Shown: in pieces, positions 34,141-43,030 of the stretch | Position numbering within the stretch: position 1 is the stretch's first letter | Layout: the number at the start of each line of letters is the position of its first letter | NCBI GenBank assembly: GCA_011390335.1 | Contig: JAABSO010000002.1 | Coordinates: 1-64,000 of the forward strand | Direction of reading: 5' to 3' | DNA from: Desulfotignum sp. | GTDB lineage: Bacteria > Desulfobacterota > Desulfobacteria > Desulfobacterales > Desulfobacteraceae | Length of the DNA: 64,000 nucleotides | Translations under genes and position numbers: made by a program | Notes under the pieces: model-generated | Databases searched by the model: none | What the model was told of the DNA's origin: nothing | The model's input: the letters and a program-made list of their open reading frames with translations, nothing else

Positions 34141-35079
34141 CTATATCCTCTCAGCGACCCTGAGTTTTGCACTTCTTGCCATGGGGTTTGCCGCTATTTC
34201 TCCGGGTGATGGTGTCAGCGGCCTTTTGACAATGGACTTCATGGTGGGCTGTACATTACAGACACATTGGGGCAGGTCTTTGGGGCAGGTGCAAAGGGCT
34301 TCAAAGGATTTGAGGTGCTGTTTTACAATGCGGTCTTCCAGGGAATGAAAGCAGATAACGCAGATTCGGCCGCCTGTGGCCAGCAGGTGAGGGACCTGCT
34401 GCATGAATATGGCAAGATTTTCCAGTTCCTGATTGACAGCAATGCGCAGGGCCTGAAACACCCGGGTGGCGGGATGGATTTTGTGGGCAGCAGCCCGGCC
34501 TTTTGGAACTGCGTCACAAATGATACGGGTTAAGTCCTGTGTGGTTGCAATGGGGTGAGTCTGTCTGTGCCTGACAATGGCCCTGGCTATCCTGCGGGAG
34601 AATTTCTCTTCGCCGAACCTGAAGAACAGATCTGCCAGCTCTTTTTCTTCAAAAGAGTTGACAATGGTTTCAGCTGTCAGGTCGTTTCTGATGTCCATGC
34701 GCATATCCAAAGGTTCATTCAGGTTAAAACTGAATCCGCGGTTTGCCTGTGTGATCTGGTTCAGTGAAAATCCCAGGTCCAGGACAATGGAGTTAACCCC
34801 GGTGATATTATGCTGGTCCAGGATCTTTGAAAGACAAGAGAAATTGTCATGTACCAGTATAAGGTTCCGGTCAAATTGATGTAACACCGTTTTTGCATTG
34901 GCAATGGCCTCATGGTCCTGGTCAATACCGATCAGGGTGCCGCCGGGAAGTATGGCTTTTATGGAAGATTTTGCATGGCCGGCACCTCCCAGGGTGCAGT
35001 CCACACACACATCCCCGGGTTTCAGGTTTTGATACGCAAGTACCTCGGCAGGCATGACAGACGTATGCACAAATCCCAT
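34141..35079 (-). CDS. rsmH: 16S rRNA m4C1402 methyltransferase RsmH
   Basis: 312 residues. SAM-binding start VDCTLGGAGHAKSI-like (VDCTLGGAGHAKS), GIDQDHEA, LDLGFSLNQI, ERRIARAIV-type helix and CFHSLEDRIVK near the C-terminus are family hallmarks. It methylates N4 of C1402 in 16S rRNA. It is the usual second gene of dcw clusters, 2 bases after mraZ. Confidence 0.96.
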   Translation of the reverse strand: MGFVHTSVMPAEVLAYQNLKPGDVCVDCTLGGAGHAKSSIKAILPGGTLIGIDQDHEAIANAKTVLHQFDRNLILVHDNFSCLSKILDQHNITGVNSIVLDLGFSLNQITQANRGFSFNLNEPLDMRMDIRNDLTAETIVNSFEEKELADLFFRFGEEKFSRRIARAIVRHRQTHPIATTQDLTRIICDAVPKGRAAAHKIHPATRVFQALRIAVNQELENLAIFMQQVPHLLATGGRICVICFHSLEDRIVKQHLKSFEALCTCPKDLPQCVCNVQPTMKSIVKRPLTPSPGEIAANPMARSAKLRVAERI

Positions 35080-35081
35080 GG

Positions 35082-35522
35082 TTACAGCCCCAGGGAAGCA
35101 ATTTCCTCCCTTACTTCCGCTTGTTCAAGTTCCTGTTCCATTTTCAGGTTCTCCTGGTCCCATCTTTCCCGGGCCCAAATCTCGAACCGGTCCAAAACAC
35201 CCACCAGAACGATATCTTTTTCGATGCCGGCATAGGTGCGAAGGCTCTGGGGAAGTAAAATCCGGTCCTGCTTGTCACATTTCAAAGGACAGGCATTTCC
35301 CAGGAAAAATCGTTTGAATTTTTCCATTGCCGCACTTTTGGCAGCCAGGATTTTTTTCTCCAGCTGTTTCCATTCACTGAACGTATAGGCATACAGACAT
35401 CCGTCCTTGATGGAAACCACAACCCCGTATTCATCATCTGCCTTTAAGACGTTCCGGAATCTTGCCGGAATGATTATCCTGCCTTTTGGGTCGATTGTAT
35501 GAAAGGAGCTTGATCGGAACAC
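35082..35522 (-). CDS. mraZ: Transcriptional regulator MraZ
   Basis: 146 residues from GTG 35520-35522, giving the family N-terminus MFRSSSFHTIDPKGRI. A longer GTG frame to 35567 would push the protein over its own operator repeats and adds 15 atypical residues. Two SpoVT/AbrB-like halves each carry the DxKGR-type motif: DPKGRIIIPARFR, and the second KQDRILLPQSLR. It binds upstream of the dcw operon as an autorepressor. It is the first gene of the 15-gene minus-strand cluster. Confidence 0.94.
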   Translation of the reverse strand: MFRSSSFHTIDPKGRIIIPARFRNVLKADDEYGVVVSIKDGCLYAYTFSEWKQLEKKILAAKSAAMEKFKRFFLGNACPLKCDKQDRILLPQSLRTYAGIEKDIVLVGVLDRFEIWARERWDQENLKMEQELEQAEVREEIASLGL

Positions 35523-35553
35523 GTATTTTATGCCTTTGTTTTGGGTGTAATAT

Positions 35554-35582
35554 CCACTTTCCACCACCTATTGACACACTTT
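35554..35582 (-). promoter_or_regulatory. Candidate MraZ box
   Basis: On the minus strand AAAGTGT, TAGGTGG and AAAGTGG occur in direct order, 10-12 bases apart. MraZ operators in other bacteria are short GTG-containing direct repeats of about this period just upstream of mraZ. The first repeat overlaps the putative -10 box. Confidence 0.5.
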
Positions 35583-35606
35583 TACGAAATATGCGGTATA
35601 AGTCAA
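35579..35606 (-). promoter_or_regulatory. Putative promoter of the dcw cluster
   Basis: On the minus strand TTGACT (35601-35606) and TAAAAG (35579-35584) are separated by 16 bases. Five of six and four of six positions match sigma-70 consensus. The -10 is covered by the MraZ box, fitting repression. Confidence 0.45.
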
Positions 35607-35771
35607 GAAAAAAATGGGGATAAAATGAAAAAATTCCTTTAAAAATATGTTTATCAAATTGATTTTACAGAAAAAGATGAAAGGGGAGTAAAGTGGATGT
35701 TATTTCAGGATGCTGTGGAGGGAAAAATCAGGGTGTTTTACATGAGAACTGCGGGAAAGCGTATACAGATG

Positions 35772-36500
35772 CTACTGCAGCAATGGCGCAGCAATGGTGG
35801 CCCGGACCGATGCAATGACCGCATCCATCCGGTCCGGATCTTTTGCCAGTACATACACGGGCCGGTGCACAATGATCTCCACCTTCCCCGGCACAAGGTC
35901 TAAAGAGTCCGGAGGCAAAAGCTGGTATGAATTTTTGATGGTGACCGGCAGAATGGGAAGACCGGTTTCCCTGGCAAAGACAAAAGCCCCTTTTTTAAAT
36001 GGACGTACCTGTCCGTCACGGCTTCTGGTGCCTTCTGCAAAAAACAGCACCGATGCCCTGGGGGGCAGCAGTTTTCTGGCCCGGTGAATGGAGCGTATGG
36101 CATCATTTCTGTGGGACCGGTCTATGAAAATACAGCCCAGATAATGGCAGGCAGTCCCGAAAATGGGGATGTTGCGCAGTTCCTGCTTCATGACCCATTT
36201 GATGTGCAGCCCTATGAACCCGTGGATCGCCGGGATATCCACCATGGACTGGTGGTTGGCCACCACCACATAGGCATTCTGGGGGGAAAAGTTTTTCTTT
36301 CCCGTCAGAACAACCCGGACAGGGATGATGGCACAGGAAAGTCTGGACCATAAAACAGCTGCCACATTGGCGGCATCCTGGGAGAACACAGCCCCTACAG
36401 TTATGCAGATCAATCCCATGATCATGGTGACAGCCAGCATGAAAGGGAGCACCACGATCCATTTATAGGGCTGGTATAGAAACTTGAATACCTGCTTCAC
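35772..36500 (-). CDS. plsC: 1-acyl-sn-glycerol-3-phosphate acyltransferase
   Basis: 242 residues. An N-terminal membrane segment (about 15-38) is followed by the PlsC active site NHQSMVD (HxxxxD), FIDRSHR, the glycerol-phosphate site FAEGTRSRDG and the PVTIKN block. It makes phosphatidic acid from lysophosphatidate. Its ATG overlaps the stop of the DUF4340 gene by 4 bases, so it is translated with the upstream ABC system. It ends about 250 bases before the mraZ start, with no obvious terminator in between. Confidence 0.93.
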   Translation of the reverse strand: MKQVFKFLYQPYKWIVVLPFMLAVTMIMGLICITVGAVFSQDAANVAAVLWSRLSCAIIPVRVVLTGKKNFSPQNAYVVVANHQSMVDIPAIHGFIGLHIKWVMKQELRNIPIFGTACHYLGCIFIDRSHRNDAIRSIHRARKLLPPRASVLFFAEGTRSRDGQVRPFKKGAFVFARETGLPILPVTIKNSYQLLPPDSLDLVPGKVEIIVHRPVYVLAKDPDRMDAVIASVRATIAAPLLQ

Positions 36501-37456
36501 TGGGTGGTGCGCACCTCTTCTTTCGTCTGTGCCTGCTCCAGACCTGCCAGATCGTGGGCCCAGGACAGGATGTCTTTGGCAACATATTCTTTCAGGGCAA
36601 AACCAAACCTGTTCATGGAAGAAGTTCCGAAAACCGGGCCTTTCTCCCCCTGGTCAAACAAATCCAAAACAATGGTGTTATCGTTTTTAAGGGTGATTTT
36701 CAGATCCGGGACATCTTTTTTAAGATTTTGTTTGTCCGGATCATCCAGAAACCGGTCACATGCCAGCACAGACAGGGTGGACAAAAGGTTGGAAACCGTT
36801 TTCGGATCAGGTGCACTCCCGTCTTCATATCTGAATCTTGTCCCGGTGTCATCCTGTGTGCCGGAACCGGTTTTTTGGGCTGTCAGATGTGTTTGTTCCC
36901 CCCGCGCTTCAATGGTTATGCCTGTGATGGCGGCTTCGGCAAAATCCATGACCTGTTTGTCTCTGAATCCATTGACGGTTTTATCAAAATGCTGCCGGAA
37001 GCTGTCTGTGGCATGGTAAATATTGGGATCATTTTCAAGCATGACAAAGGTGTGGTTGAAAGTGGGGGCGGTTTTCCCTATCTTGAATGACAAAAGAGCA
37101 GTATTCTGGTCATAGGCTGTGACATCCAGTCGGTGGTCTTCATCCAGTTCATACCGGATGAGATCCTGATTTTCAGACACCAGGGCTGAAAGTCGCAGTC
37201 CTGTGATTATGTCCAGCATCTGGCGCATGGCAGTATCATCAGCCGGATATGCCTTGTCCGTTACCACCCATCCCTGGTCTGTTCTGGTAAATGCAATGGT
37301 GTCATCCGGTTTTTGCACAACCAGGCGATCCACGCTGTCTGCCGTCACCTTTGGGGGAGCGGGCAGGGTATAATGGGTCCGGTCCTGTTTGTTGAATAAA
37401 AGATAACCGCTCAGGGCAGCGATGAAAAGGATCAGAATCAGGTATTCTTTTTTCAT
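36497..37456 (-). CDS. DUF4340 domain protein, partner of a Gld-like ABC system
   Basis: 319 residues from ATG 37454-37456, giving MKKEYLILILFIAALSGYLLF, a single N-terminal membrane anchor or uncleaved signal; a longer frame to 37510 lacks this clean start. The remainder is periplasmic and repeats the DUF4340 theme of small beta units (VDRLVVQKPDDTIAFTRTD). DUF4340 proteins commonly sit beside GldG-like genes. Biochemical function is unknown. It is 13 bases after the GldG-like gene and translationally coupled to plsC. Confidence 0.75.
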   Translation of the reverse strand: MKKEYLILILFIAALSGYLLFNKQDRTHYTLPAPPKVTADSVDRLVVQKPDDTIAFTRTDQGWVVTDKAYPADDTAMRQMLDIITGLRLSALVSENQDLIRYELDEDHRLDVTAYDQNTALLSFKIGKTAPTFNHTFVMLENDPNIYHATDSFRQHFDKTVNGFRDKQVMDFAEAAITGITIEARGEQTHLTAQKTGSGTQDDTGTRFRYEDGSAPDPKTVSNLLSTLSVLACDRFLDDPDKQNLKKDVPDLKITLKNDNTIVLDLFDQGEKGPVFGTSSMNRFGFALKEYVAKDILSWAHDLAGLEQAQTKEEVRTTQ

Positions 37457-37469
37457 GGCAAAGGTATCC

Positions 37470-39671
37470 TTATGAATTGAACAATGTGGCAATTTTTTTC
37501 TTTTTTGCATTTCTGGCAGCCCAGACCCCTATACCGAAAATAATTACCAGGGCCGGCAGTCCGGCAATGTTAAAGGATTTTATCACCCCGCGCATCATGG
37601 GGGTGGTGGGATCCAAAGGATTTAAGGACTGCTGTTTGCTGCGCATGGCAGCAATGTCATCTCTGCCATTCAGATGATCGATGGTGTTGAGGATGAAGGT
37701 GGCATTGGTTGTTTTCCCTTCCGGATCCAGCATGTTGTCCTGGAGCATCTGGGAACATCCCAGCACAAAGATCTTTGCAGGGCTGGAGGTTTCTTTTAAA
37801 CGGTTTTCAGCCACCAGTCCCCGGGGGATTGTAGAACCGGTTTCGCCTGGCAGGATCTCTTTTTCCGGCAGATCATCTGTCCGGGCATCTGCCTGATCTT
37901 GTGCATCCCTGGTGTCGGTGTCCCCCACCTCTTTTCGGGGTATGGGTTTGTCCTTGAAATAGCTGGTAAAGGTGCCTTCCAGGATATAGGCCAGGTCATA
38001 GACACCCAGTTCTTCTGTGGATTCTGGCGGAGAGATGAACATGGGGTTGAGATTGATACTGCCCTGCATGAGCCAGGATTCATCAGAGGTTTGCAGCAGT
38101 CTTGTGGCGGAAACCTGAGAATCATTAATATTGTCTTTTACCAGCTCCACAGGAGATGCTTGCATGGCAATGAGTCCCTTGATATTGTGCATGAAGCCGG
38201 GGGCGTTGTTAATGGATTTTTCCTTGAGCATGGGGGCAAAATATATAATCTGTTCTCCGCCTTCCCTGGGCTGGTGTTTATAGGCGGATTTGTCCAGAAC
38301 ATAGGCCGGTTTCAGGGATATGCCGTAATGGGCCAGCAGTTTTTCCAGTCCGGTATCAATGGGTATATACTGGGGCATGCCCATGCCGCCCCTGGGCATA
38401 ATCTCCTGGAAGGCATCTCCGAAAAAAGCAATATTGGTGCCCCGCATCAGGGCCTGGTCAATCTGGAACAGCTCATAGTCGGAAAACGGTTCTGTGGGTT
38501 TGGCAATGATCAGGCAGGTGAGACCCTCTGGAATTTCCTGTTCTGCCAGGGCAATCTGTTTGATGTTGTATCTGTCTGATAACAGGTTGTTGAACACCTG
38601 CATGCCGGCTCCCTGCTGCCCCTGCATCATGGCCATCTGGTCAGGGCCCAGGGTGTGGGTGCCGTGGTCGGCCAGAAACCCGATATCCTGGTTGATGCCG
38701 ATCATTTTTTCCATGATGGCGGTGATCTCTTCTCGCAGGGCATCAGGATCAGCCATCTGGTAGGTGGTGCCGATGATGGGCAGATCCATGGCCGTGATCA
38801 AAGGCAGGCTGGCAGACTGTTCTTTGTATTCCAGAACCAGGGCTGCCGCTCCCTGGCCGGCAGAGATGTTTTTTTCGGCGATGGCCGGCCAGGACAGGGC
38901 CATGATATCATGTTTTTCAGCGATTCTGTCCAGGGTCTGTCTGTCGGAAATATCGGTGTGTTCAAACACCAGTATATCCCGGCTTCTGGCGTTGATGTCT
39001 GCAATGGTGTCTTTGACGGTCTCAGCCAGTTTCGGGAGATTGTCCAGGCCGATGAGCGGCGCAATGGTGTGCAAAGAAGAGGACAGGTATAGTTTGGCCT
39101 GGATGGCATCTTTTACACGCAAGAGTGCGGATACCTTGTTGTTGAGTTTCTGGATGGTGGTTGTCAACTGGTATTCCAGCCCGGCGGTGGATGTGACTGC
39201 ATTTATTTTTTCGATGAGATCGCCGTGGATGATCACCAGGCCCATGAATGCGTTCTTGAATTTGATCTCATCATTTTCCATTATCCGGATCTGGATGGGG
39301 GAGATGCCGTAACTTTTGGCCATCTCCCTGTTTTCGTTGGCCCGGGAAGAAAGGTCTCCCTCTTCGGAAGATACATTGTAAAAACTGTAGTTGAACAGGC
39401 GCCCGGCCCGGGCAGCATACTCATCCAGAAGATCCCGCAGATACCGTTCCGTGTTGTTGTGGGGGGCAGGCAGGTCTTTGGAGAAGAAAACCTTGACGCT
39501 CATGGGTTCGGACAGGGTGGCCACTGCCTCTTTGCTGGCTTCAGACAGCGAAAAGATCTGGTTGCGGGTGAGATCAGCCCTGAAAAACAGGGTCAGCCCG
39601 GCGATGTTCACCAGCACTATTACTGCAATATAGAGGATGAATTTGATATAGGGTTCTTTCAGGTGTCCCAT
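37470..39671 (-). CDS. GldG-like ABC transporter auxiliary protein
   Basis: 733 residues. N-terminal helix FILYIAVIVLVNIAGLTLFF, a long extracytoplasmic domain (about 40-690) of the IFT52/GldG type with MSVKVFFSKDLPAPHN near its start, and a C-terminal helix LVIIFGIGVWAARN. The conserved motif RYLRDLLDEYAA is present. In Bacteroidota GldG forms a complex with GldA and GldF; in other phyla homologues sit in operons of unknown role. A linker rich in Asp and Gln (about 585-625) precedes the last portion. It lies 9 bases after the permease gene. Confidence 0.8.
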   Translation of the reverse strand: MGHLKEPYIKFILYIAVIVLVNIAGLTLFFRADLTRNQIFSLSEASKEAVATLSEPMSVKVFFSKDLPAPHNNTERYLRDLLDEYAARAGRLFNYSFYNVSSEEGDLSSRANENREMAKSYGISPIQIRIMENDEIKFKNAFMGLVIIHGDLIEKINAVTSTAGLEYQLTTTIQKLNNKVSALLRVKDAIQAKLYLSSSLHTIAPLIGLDNLPKLAETVKDTIADINARSRDILVFEHTDISDRQTLDRIAEKHDIMALSWPAIAEKNISAGQGAAALVLEYKEQSASLPLITAMDLPIIGTTYQMADPDALREEITAIMEKMIGINQDIGFLADHGTHTLGPDQMAMMQGQQGAGMQVFNNLLSDRYNIKQIALAEQEIPEGLTCLIIAKPTEPFSDYELFQIDQALMRGTNIAFFGDAFQEIMPRGGMGMPQYIPIDTGLEKLLAHYGISLKPAYVLDKSAYKHQPREGGEQIIYFAPMLKEKSINNAPGFMHNIKGLIAMQASPVELVKDNINDSQVSATRLLQTSDESWLMQGSINLNPMFISPPESTEELGVYDLAYILEGTFTSYFKDKPIPRKEVGDTDTRDAQDQADARTDDLPEKEILPGETGSTIPRGLVAENRLKETSSPAKIFVLGCSQMLQDNMLDPEGKTTNATFILNTIDHLNGRDDIAAMRSKQQSLNPLDPTTPMMRGVIKSFNIAGLPALVIIFGIGVWAARNAKKKKIATLFNS

Positions 39672-39680
39672 GGTGTCTCC

Positions 39681-40385
39681 TTAATTTTTTTCCTGCATGA
39701 CAATATAGGTTGAGAATATGAAAATACATATCAGGCTGATGAAATAGATGATGTCCCGGGTATCGAGAATGCCTTTGGAAAAATTGGTGAAATGGGAACT
39801 GGCCCCGATGTATTCGATGAAAGCCACAATTTTCGGGGGCATGAAAAACAGCATCCGGTTTATGATGGTCAGGGTGAAACACAGGGCACACCCGATGATA
39901 AAAGCGATGATCTGGTTTCGGGTCAGCGCGGATGCAAACAAGCCCATGGCACAATATGCAGCAGCCAGAAAAAGGGCACCCAGGTACCCGCCCGCAACAG
40001 GGCCAAGATCCACATCTCCGATAAAGGAGATGAAAACAGGATAGGCCAGGGTGGGTAACAGCATGGCAGCGGAAAACAAGGTGGCGGCAAAAAATTTACC
40101 CAAAGCAATGTCGGTAAAGGAGACCGGCATGGTTAAAAGGGTTTCATAGGAGCCCACATTTCTTTCTTCGGCAAACATCCGCATGGTAACAGCAGGAATA
40201 AAAAACGAAAACACAATGGGCAGCAGAGAGAAAAAATCCCGCATATCCGCCCTGCTGAAAATAAAAAAAGTGGAAAAGAAAAACCATCCGGTAACAATCA
40301 GGAACAAGGCAATCACAATATATGCGATGGGCGATATGAAGTAGTCTTTGAACTCTTTGATGGCAATATGTTTGATCTGTGACAT
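39681..40385 (-). CDS. ABC-2 type permease (GldF-like)
   Basis: 234 residues with six predicted membrane helices. It starts with the short cytoplasmic MSQIKHIAIKEFKDYFISPIAY, typical of ABC-2 permeases of the GldF group. The EERNVGSYETLLTMPVSFTDIALGKF segment is the conserved cytoplasmic coupling region. It partners with the ATPase encoded 2 bases upstream. Substrate is unknown. Confidence 0.85.
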   Translation of the reverse strand: MSQIKHIAIKEFKDYFISPIAYIVIALFLIVTGWFFFSTFFIFSRADMRDFFSLLPIVFSFFIPAVTMRMFAEERNVGSYETLLTMPVSFTDIALGKFFAATLFSAAMLLPTLAYPVFISFIGDVDLGPVAGGYLGALFLAAAYCAMGLFASALTRNQIIAFIIGCALCFTLTIINRMLFFMPPKIVAFIEYIGASSHFTNFSKGILDTRDIIYFISLICIFIFSTYIVMQEKN

Positions 40386-40387
40386 GG

Positions 40388-41332
40388 TTAGGCCTCCTGC
40401 CGGGTCAGTTGCTGGAATATTTTTTCAAGGGCCTGGGTTTCTCTTGCAAGCTCCATGATGACCCAGTCGGTTTGCTTGATCTTCAGATATATGTCGGATC
40501 TCACATCCCGGTTGTCAGGGGGATGGATTTCAAAGCATACCAACCCCTCTTCCTTTGGTTCTGCAGGTCTTATGTCCAGTGCAGGATCCATGGATGCCAG
40601 AAGATCATGGGCTGTTTTCCGGTCAGGGCCTTTGAGGGTCAGGCGTACAAAACTGTTCTGCATGCCTTTGTGTTTCAGGTTGGCGGTGGTGTCATCAGCC
40701 ACCACACGGCCATTGTTGATAATAATGATGCGGTCGCAGGTGGCTTCTGCCTCACTGAGGATATGGGTGGAGAATATAATGGTTTTTTCTTTGCCGATCT
40801 GCCGGATAATGGCACGGATTTCAGCAATCTGGTTGGGGTCCAGCCCGGAGGTGGGCTCGTCAAGCACCAGGATTTCCGGGTCCGTCATCATGGCATGGGC
40901 CAGACCCACCCGCTGTTTGAGCCCCTTTGACAACGTGGCGATGGGCTTGTCCATGATAGCGGACAGTCCGCAGAGATCTGCCAGGGTTCTGAACCGCTCC
41001 ATCTGTTTGTCCGGATCAGTGATGCCTTTGATTCTGGCCACATAGACCAGGTAATCATATACCAGCATATTGTGATACAAAGGGGCTGATTCCGGCAGAT
41101 ACCCCATCAAGGATTTGATGCGCAGGGTATCTTTGGGCATGTCAAGGTTTTTTACTGAGATCCGGCCGGATGTGGGCCTGAAATATCCGGTGAGCATGCG
41201 CAGGGTGGTGGTTTTTCCGGCCCCGTTGGGCCCAAGCAGTCCCAGAATTTCTCCGGGCGCAACCGACAGATTGATATGGTCCACCGCGCAAAAATCATTG
41301 TAATACTTGGTCAGGTCTTGAACATCTATCAA
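40388..41332 (-). CDS. ABC transporter ATP-binding protein (GldA-like)
   Basis: 314 residues from TTG 41330-41332, which has AGGAGG five bases upstream. A TTG at 41353 would place that site inside the gene. Walker A GPNGAGKTT, Q-loop, signature LSKGLKQRVGLA (LSKG in place of LSGG), Walker B ILVLDEPTSGLDP and the switch STHILSEAE are present. The C-terminal part (about 215-310) is the DUF4162-like extension. It drives the GldF-like permease. It is first in a five-gene operon that ends with plsC. Confidence 0.88.
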   Translation of the reverse strand: MIDVQDLTKYYNDFCAVDHINLSVAPGEILGLLGPNGAGKTTTLRMLTGYFRPTSGRISVKNLDMPKDTLRIKSLMGYLPESAPLYHNMLVYDYLVYVARIKGITDPDKQMERFRTLADLCGLSAIMDKPIATLSKGLKQRVGLAHAMMTDPEILVLDEPTSGLDPNQIAEIRAIIRQIGKEKTIIFSTHILSEAEATCDRIIIINNGRVVADDTTANLKHKGMQNSFVRLTLKGPDRKTAHDLLASMDPALDIRPAEPKEEGLVCFEIHPPDNRDVRSDIYLKIKQTDWVIMELARETQALEKIFQQLTRQEA

Positions 41333-41372
41333 TGTGTCCTCCTCATGGGTCAATCATTGGGGTGGTTTTATA

Positions 41373-41502
41373 TTTAGCTGTTAGCCATTAGCTGTTAGCT
41401 GTTAGTCGGTAGCCGGTAGTTACCAGCAGGGAAAAATTTGTAGCTATTAACTGATAACTGAGTACTGAAGGCTAAAAGCTAAAGGCTAAAAGCTAACAGC
41501 TT
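41373..41502. repeat. TTAGC-rich imperfect palindromic repeat
   Basis: Successive TTAGCTGTTAGCCATTAGC-like units on the left face AAAAGCTAAAGGCTAAAAGC units on the right, forming a long imperfect inverted repeat between the GldA-like gene and the RHH gene. A shorter relative sits at 56021-56071. It may be a dispersed REP-like family. Confidence 0.55.
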
Positions 41503-41538
41503 TCATGTATTGTTGTGCCTGTCAGGGCATGGCCGTTA

Positions 41539-42114
41539 TCAAAAATCTTCCAGTACCTGGCTTTTTTTTAAAAATTCATGGAGATCTTCTGCTGTTTTGC
41601 GGGCCGCGTATACTGCTTTGGCCAGGTGCCTGCAGAATGGGTCATCTTTGCCCAGGGTCTTGACCACAGACCGGTATACCTGCTCTCCTTTTTCAAAGTG
41701 TGCCATGACTTCTGCCGCCAGCTTCTTGCGCTCTGCATGGCGTATTTTTTCACTGTGGATAACAGACTCCAGTTTCTGCACCGCATATTCCACCAGGGCA
41801 TCTCTGGGCATATCATAGGTCTGGGAGATGGAGTGCAATGCATCAATGGTTCTGCGGCTCATGACAAAGGTTTTCTGACGTCTGGGAATTTTTTTGAATT
41901 GCCGGAGGTGTATGGTTTGGGCCAGATTCTCCAGGGCCTCCTTGTCTTCTATAATATGATCGAACAAAGATTTCTGCTTGATACCCATGTGGACCGCCAC
42001 CAGACCGATAGCATCTATGGCTTTCTGGGACAATTTAAAGGTTGCCCTGACAGATTGTCTTCCCTGCAGATCAAACATGGAAGAACCTGAAAAAGGATCC
42101 AGCGGCTCAGGCAT
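41539..42114 (-). CDS. Tandem ribbon-helix-helix-like regulator (unrecognised family)
   Basis: 191 residues. Two similar segments are visible. Residues about 20-58 read VRATFKLSQKAIDAIGLVAV, then MGIKQKSLFDHII; residues about 80-118 read KTFVMSRRTIDALHSISQ, then YDMPRDALVEYAV. Each fits a beta strand plus two helices, the ribbon-helix-helix pattern, so one chain could mimic an RHH dimer. The C-terminal 70 residues are charged and helical. A palindrome in the promoter region (42158-42171) could be its own operator. No toxin gene is adjacent. I do not recognise the family, so the DNA-binding role is an inference from the pattern. Confidence 0.6.
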   Translation of the reverse strand: MPEPLDPFSGSSMFDLQGRQSVRATFKLSQKAIDAIGLVAVHMGIKQKSLFDHIIEDKEALENLAQTIHLRQFKKIPRRQKTFVMSRRTIDALHSISQTYDMPRDALVEYAVQKLESVIHSEKIRHAERKKLAAEVMAHFEKGEQVYRSVVKTLGKDDPFCRHLAKAVYAARKTAEDLHEFLKKSQVLEDF

Positions 42115-42135
42115 ATGCCCCCTTTGTTTATCCCT

Positions 42136-42171
42136 ATTATAGTTCCAGAATATTTATATTATTCAAATAAT
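42136..42171 (-). promoter_or_regulatory. Promoter of the RHH-like gene with overlapping palindrome
   Basis: On the minus strand a perfect TATAAT (42136-42141) is preceded by TTGAAT, 19 bases away. The -35 lies inside ATTATT-TG-AATAAT, a perfect inverted repeat (42158-42171). This is the right place for autorepression. The rest of 42172-42250 is AT-rich with nothing else supported. Confidence 0.5.
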
Positions 42172-42250
42172 GCATTCATAAAAGTAATGAAAACATATTG
42201 TGACTCAAACTGTACAATAAATTTTTTGGCGGTTCAACCATAAATTTTTA

Positions 42251-43030
42251 TTATGACCAAAATGTCATTTTAATGAATATGTGAAACGGACAGACCATGA
42301 CCAGACACAGACATATACCCGCTCCCAGAAAACGCATGTCATTTTTACCTGTTTCAAAAACAGGATCGGTTCTGTCTTCGCTGTAACACCTTGCATCCAT
42401 GGCAAGGCACAGGCTGTCAGCCGCCAGAAAAATTTTTTTGAGCAGGGGCAGGACCAGGTATCGTATACGGCGTACAGGGTTTTTGTTCAGGTTGCCGCAG
42501 CGGGCATTTACTGCATCTGAAACCTGTTGCGCCTGGGTAAGGATCAAAGGCAGAAATCGCAGAAAAAGGCTGATCATGATTGCCACCCTTTTTTCCGGAA
42601 CAAAGGGGATGGGTTTTAAATACCACTGGGCAGCACTTTTCAAATCTGCGGGCCGGGTGGTTGCAGAAAAAAGCAGCCCTGTTATCATGACCAGGAAAAA
42701 CCGCATTGCCACAAGTGTCCCCTGGACAATACCTTCATGGGTGATAACAACTTCGAAAAAAGAAAATATCGGTGTGCCCGGGACGGTGAGGCTTCTGGTA
42801 ATAAACATGATGCCCAGCAGCAGGATAAACCACTTTAACTGGACCGCAAGATGGATAAAGGAGATGCCTGTGGCGTAAACCAGCCAGGACAGGACCAGAA
42901 AACAGACAAAACAACCGGCAAACCCGGCTTTTAAAAGGGCCAGGCTCACCATGCAGACAAGGGCGGTTTTGTACCGGACATCCAGGCGGTGCAGGGCGGT
43001 GTTGCCGGAGTGGAAGGTGAAAATATTCAT
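42251..43030 (-). CDS. bioN: ECF transporter transmembrane protein BioN
   Basis: 259 residues from ATG 43028-43030, which overlaps the bioM stop (ATGA). The longer frame to 43141 is bioM sequence read in another frame. About five membrane helices, starting HRLDVRYKTALVCMVSLAL, and a cytoplasmic coupling region with an Ala-Arg-Gly-like motif (NARCGNLNKN) match EcfT/BioN proteins. It couples ATP hydrolysis by BioM to biotin import by BioY. Last gene of birA-bioY-bioM-bioN. Confidence 0.85.
   Translation of the reverse strand: MNIFTFHSGNTALHRLDVRYKTALVCMVSLALLKAGFAGCFVCFLVLSWLVYATGISFIHLAVQLKWFILLLGIMFITRSLTVPGTPIFSFFEVVITHEGIVQGTLVAMRFFLVMITGLLFSATTRPADLKSAAQWYLKPIPFVPEKRVAIMISLFLRFLPLILTQAQQVSDAVNARCGNLNKNPVRRIRYLVLPLLKKIFLAADSLCLAMDARCYSEDRTDPVFETGKNDMRFLGAGICLCLVMVCPFHIFIKMTFWS

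Noticed and set aside
38764..39312. 182-residue plus-strand open frame opposite the GldG-like gene
   Set aside because: Antisense shadow with Met/Ser-rich composition; the opposite strand codes for the operon gene.
41373..41502. CRISPR-like array of short repeats
   Set aside because: Units are irregular, without constant spacers, and arranged as an inverted rather than direct repeat; no cas genes are nearby.
41539..42114. Antitoxin of a toxin-antitoxin pair
   Set aside because: The RHH-like pattern fits an antitoxin, but no toxin gene is adjacent on either side.
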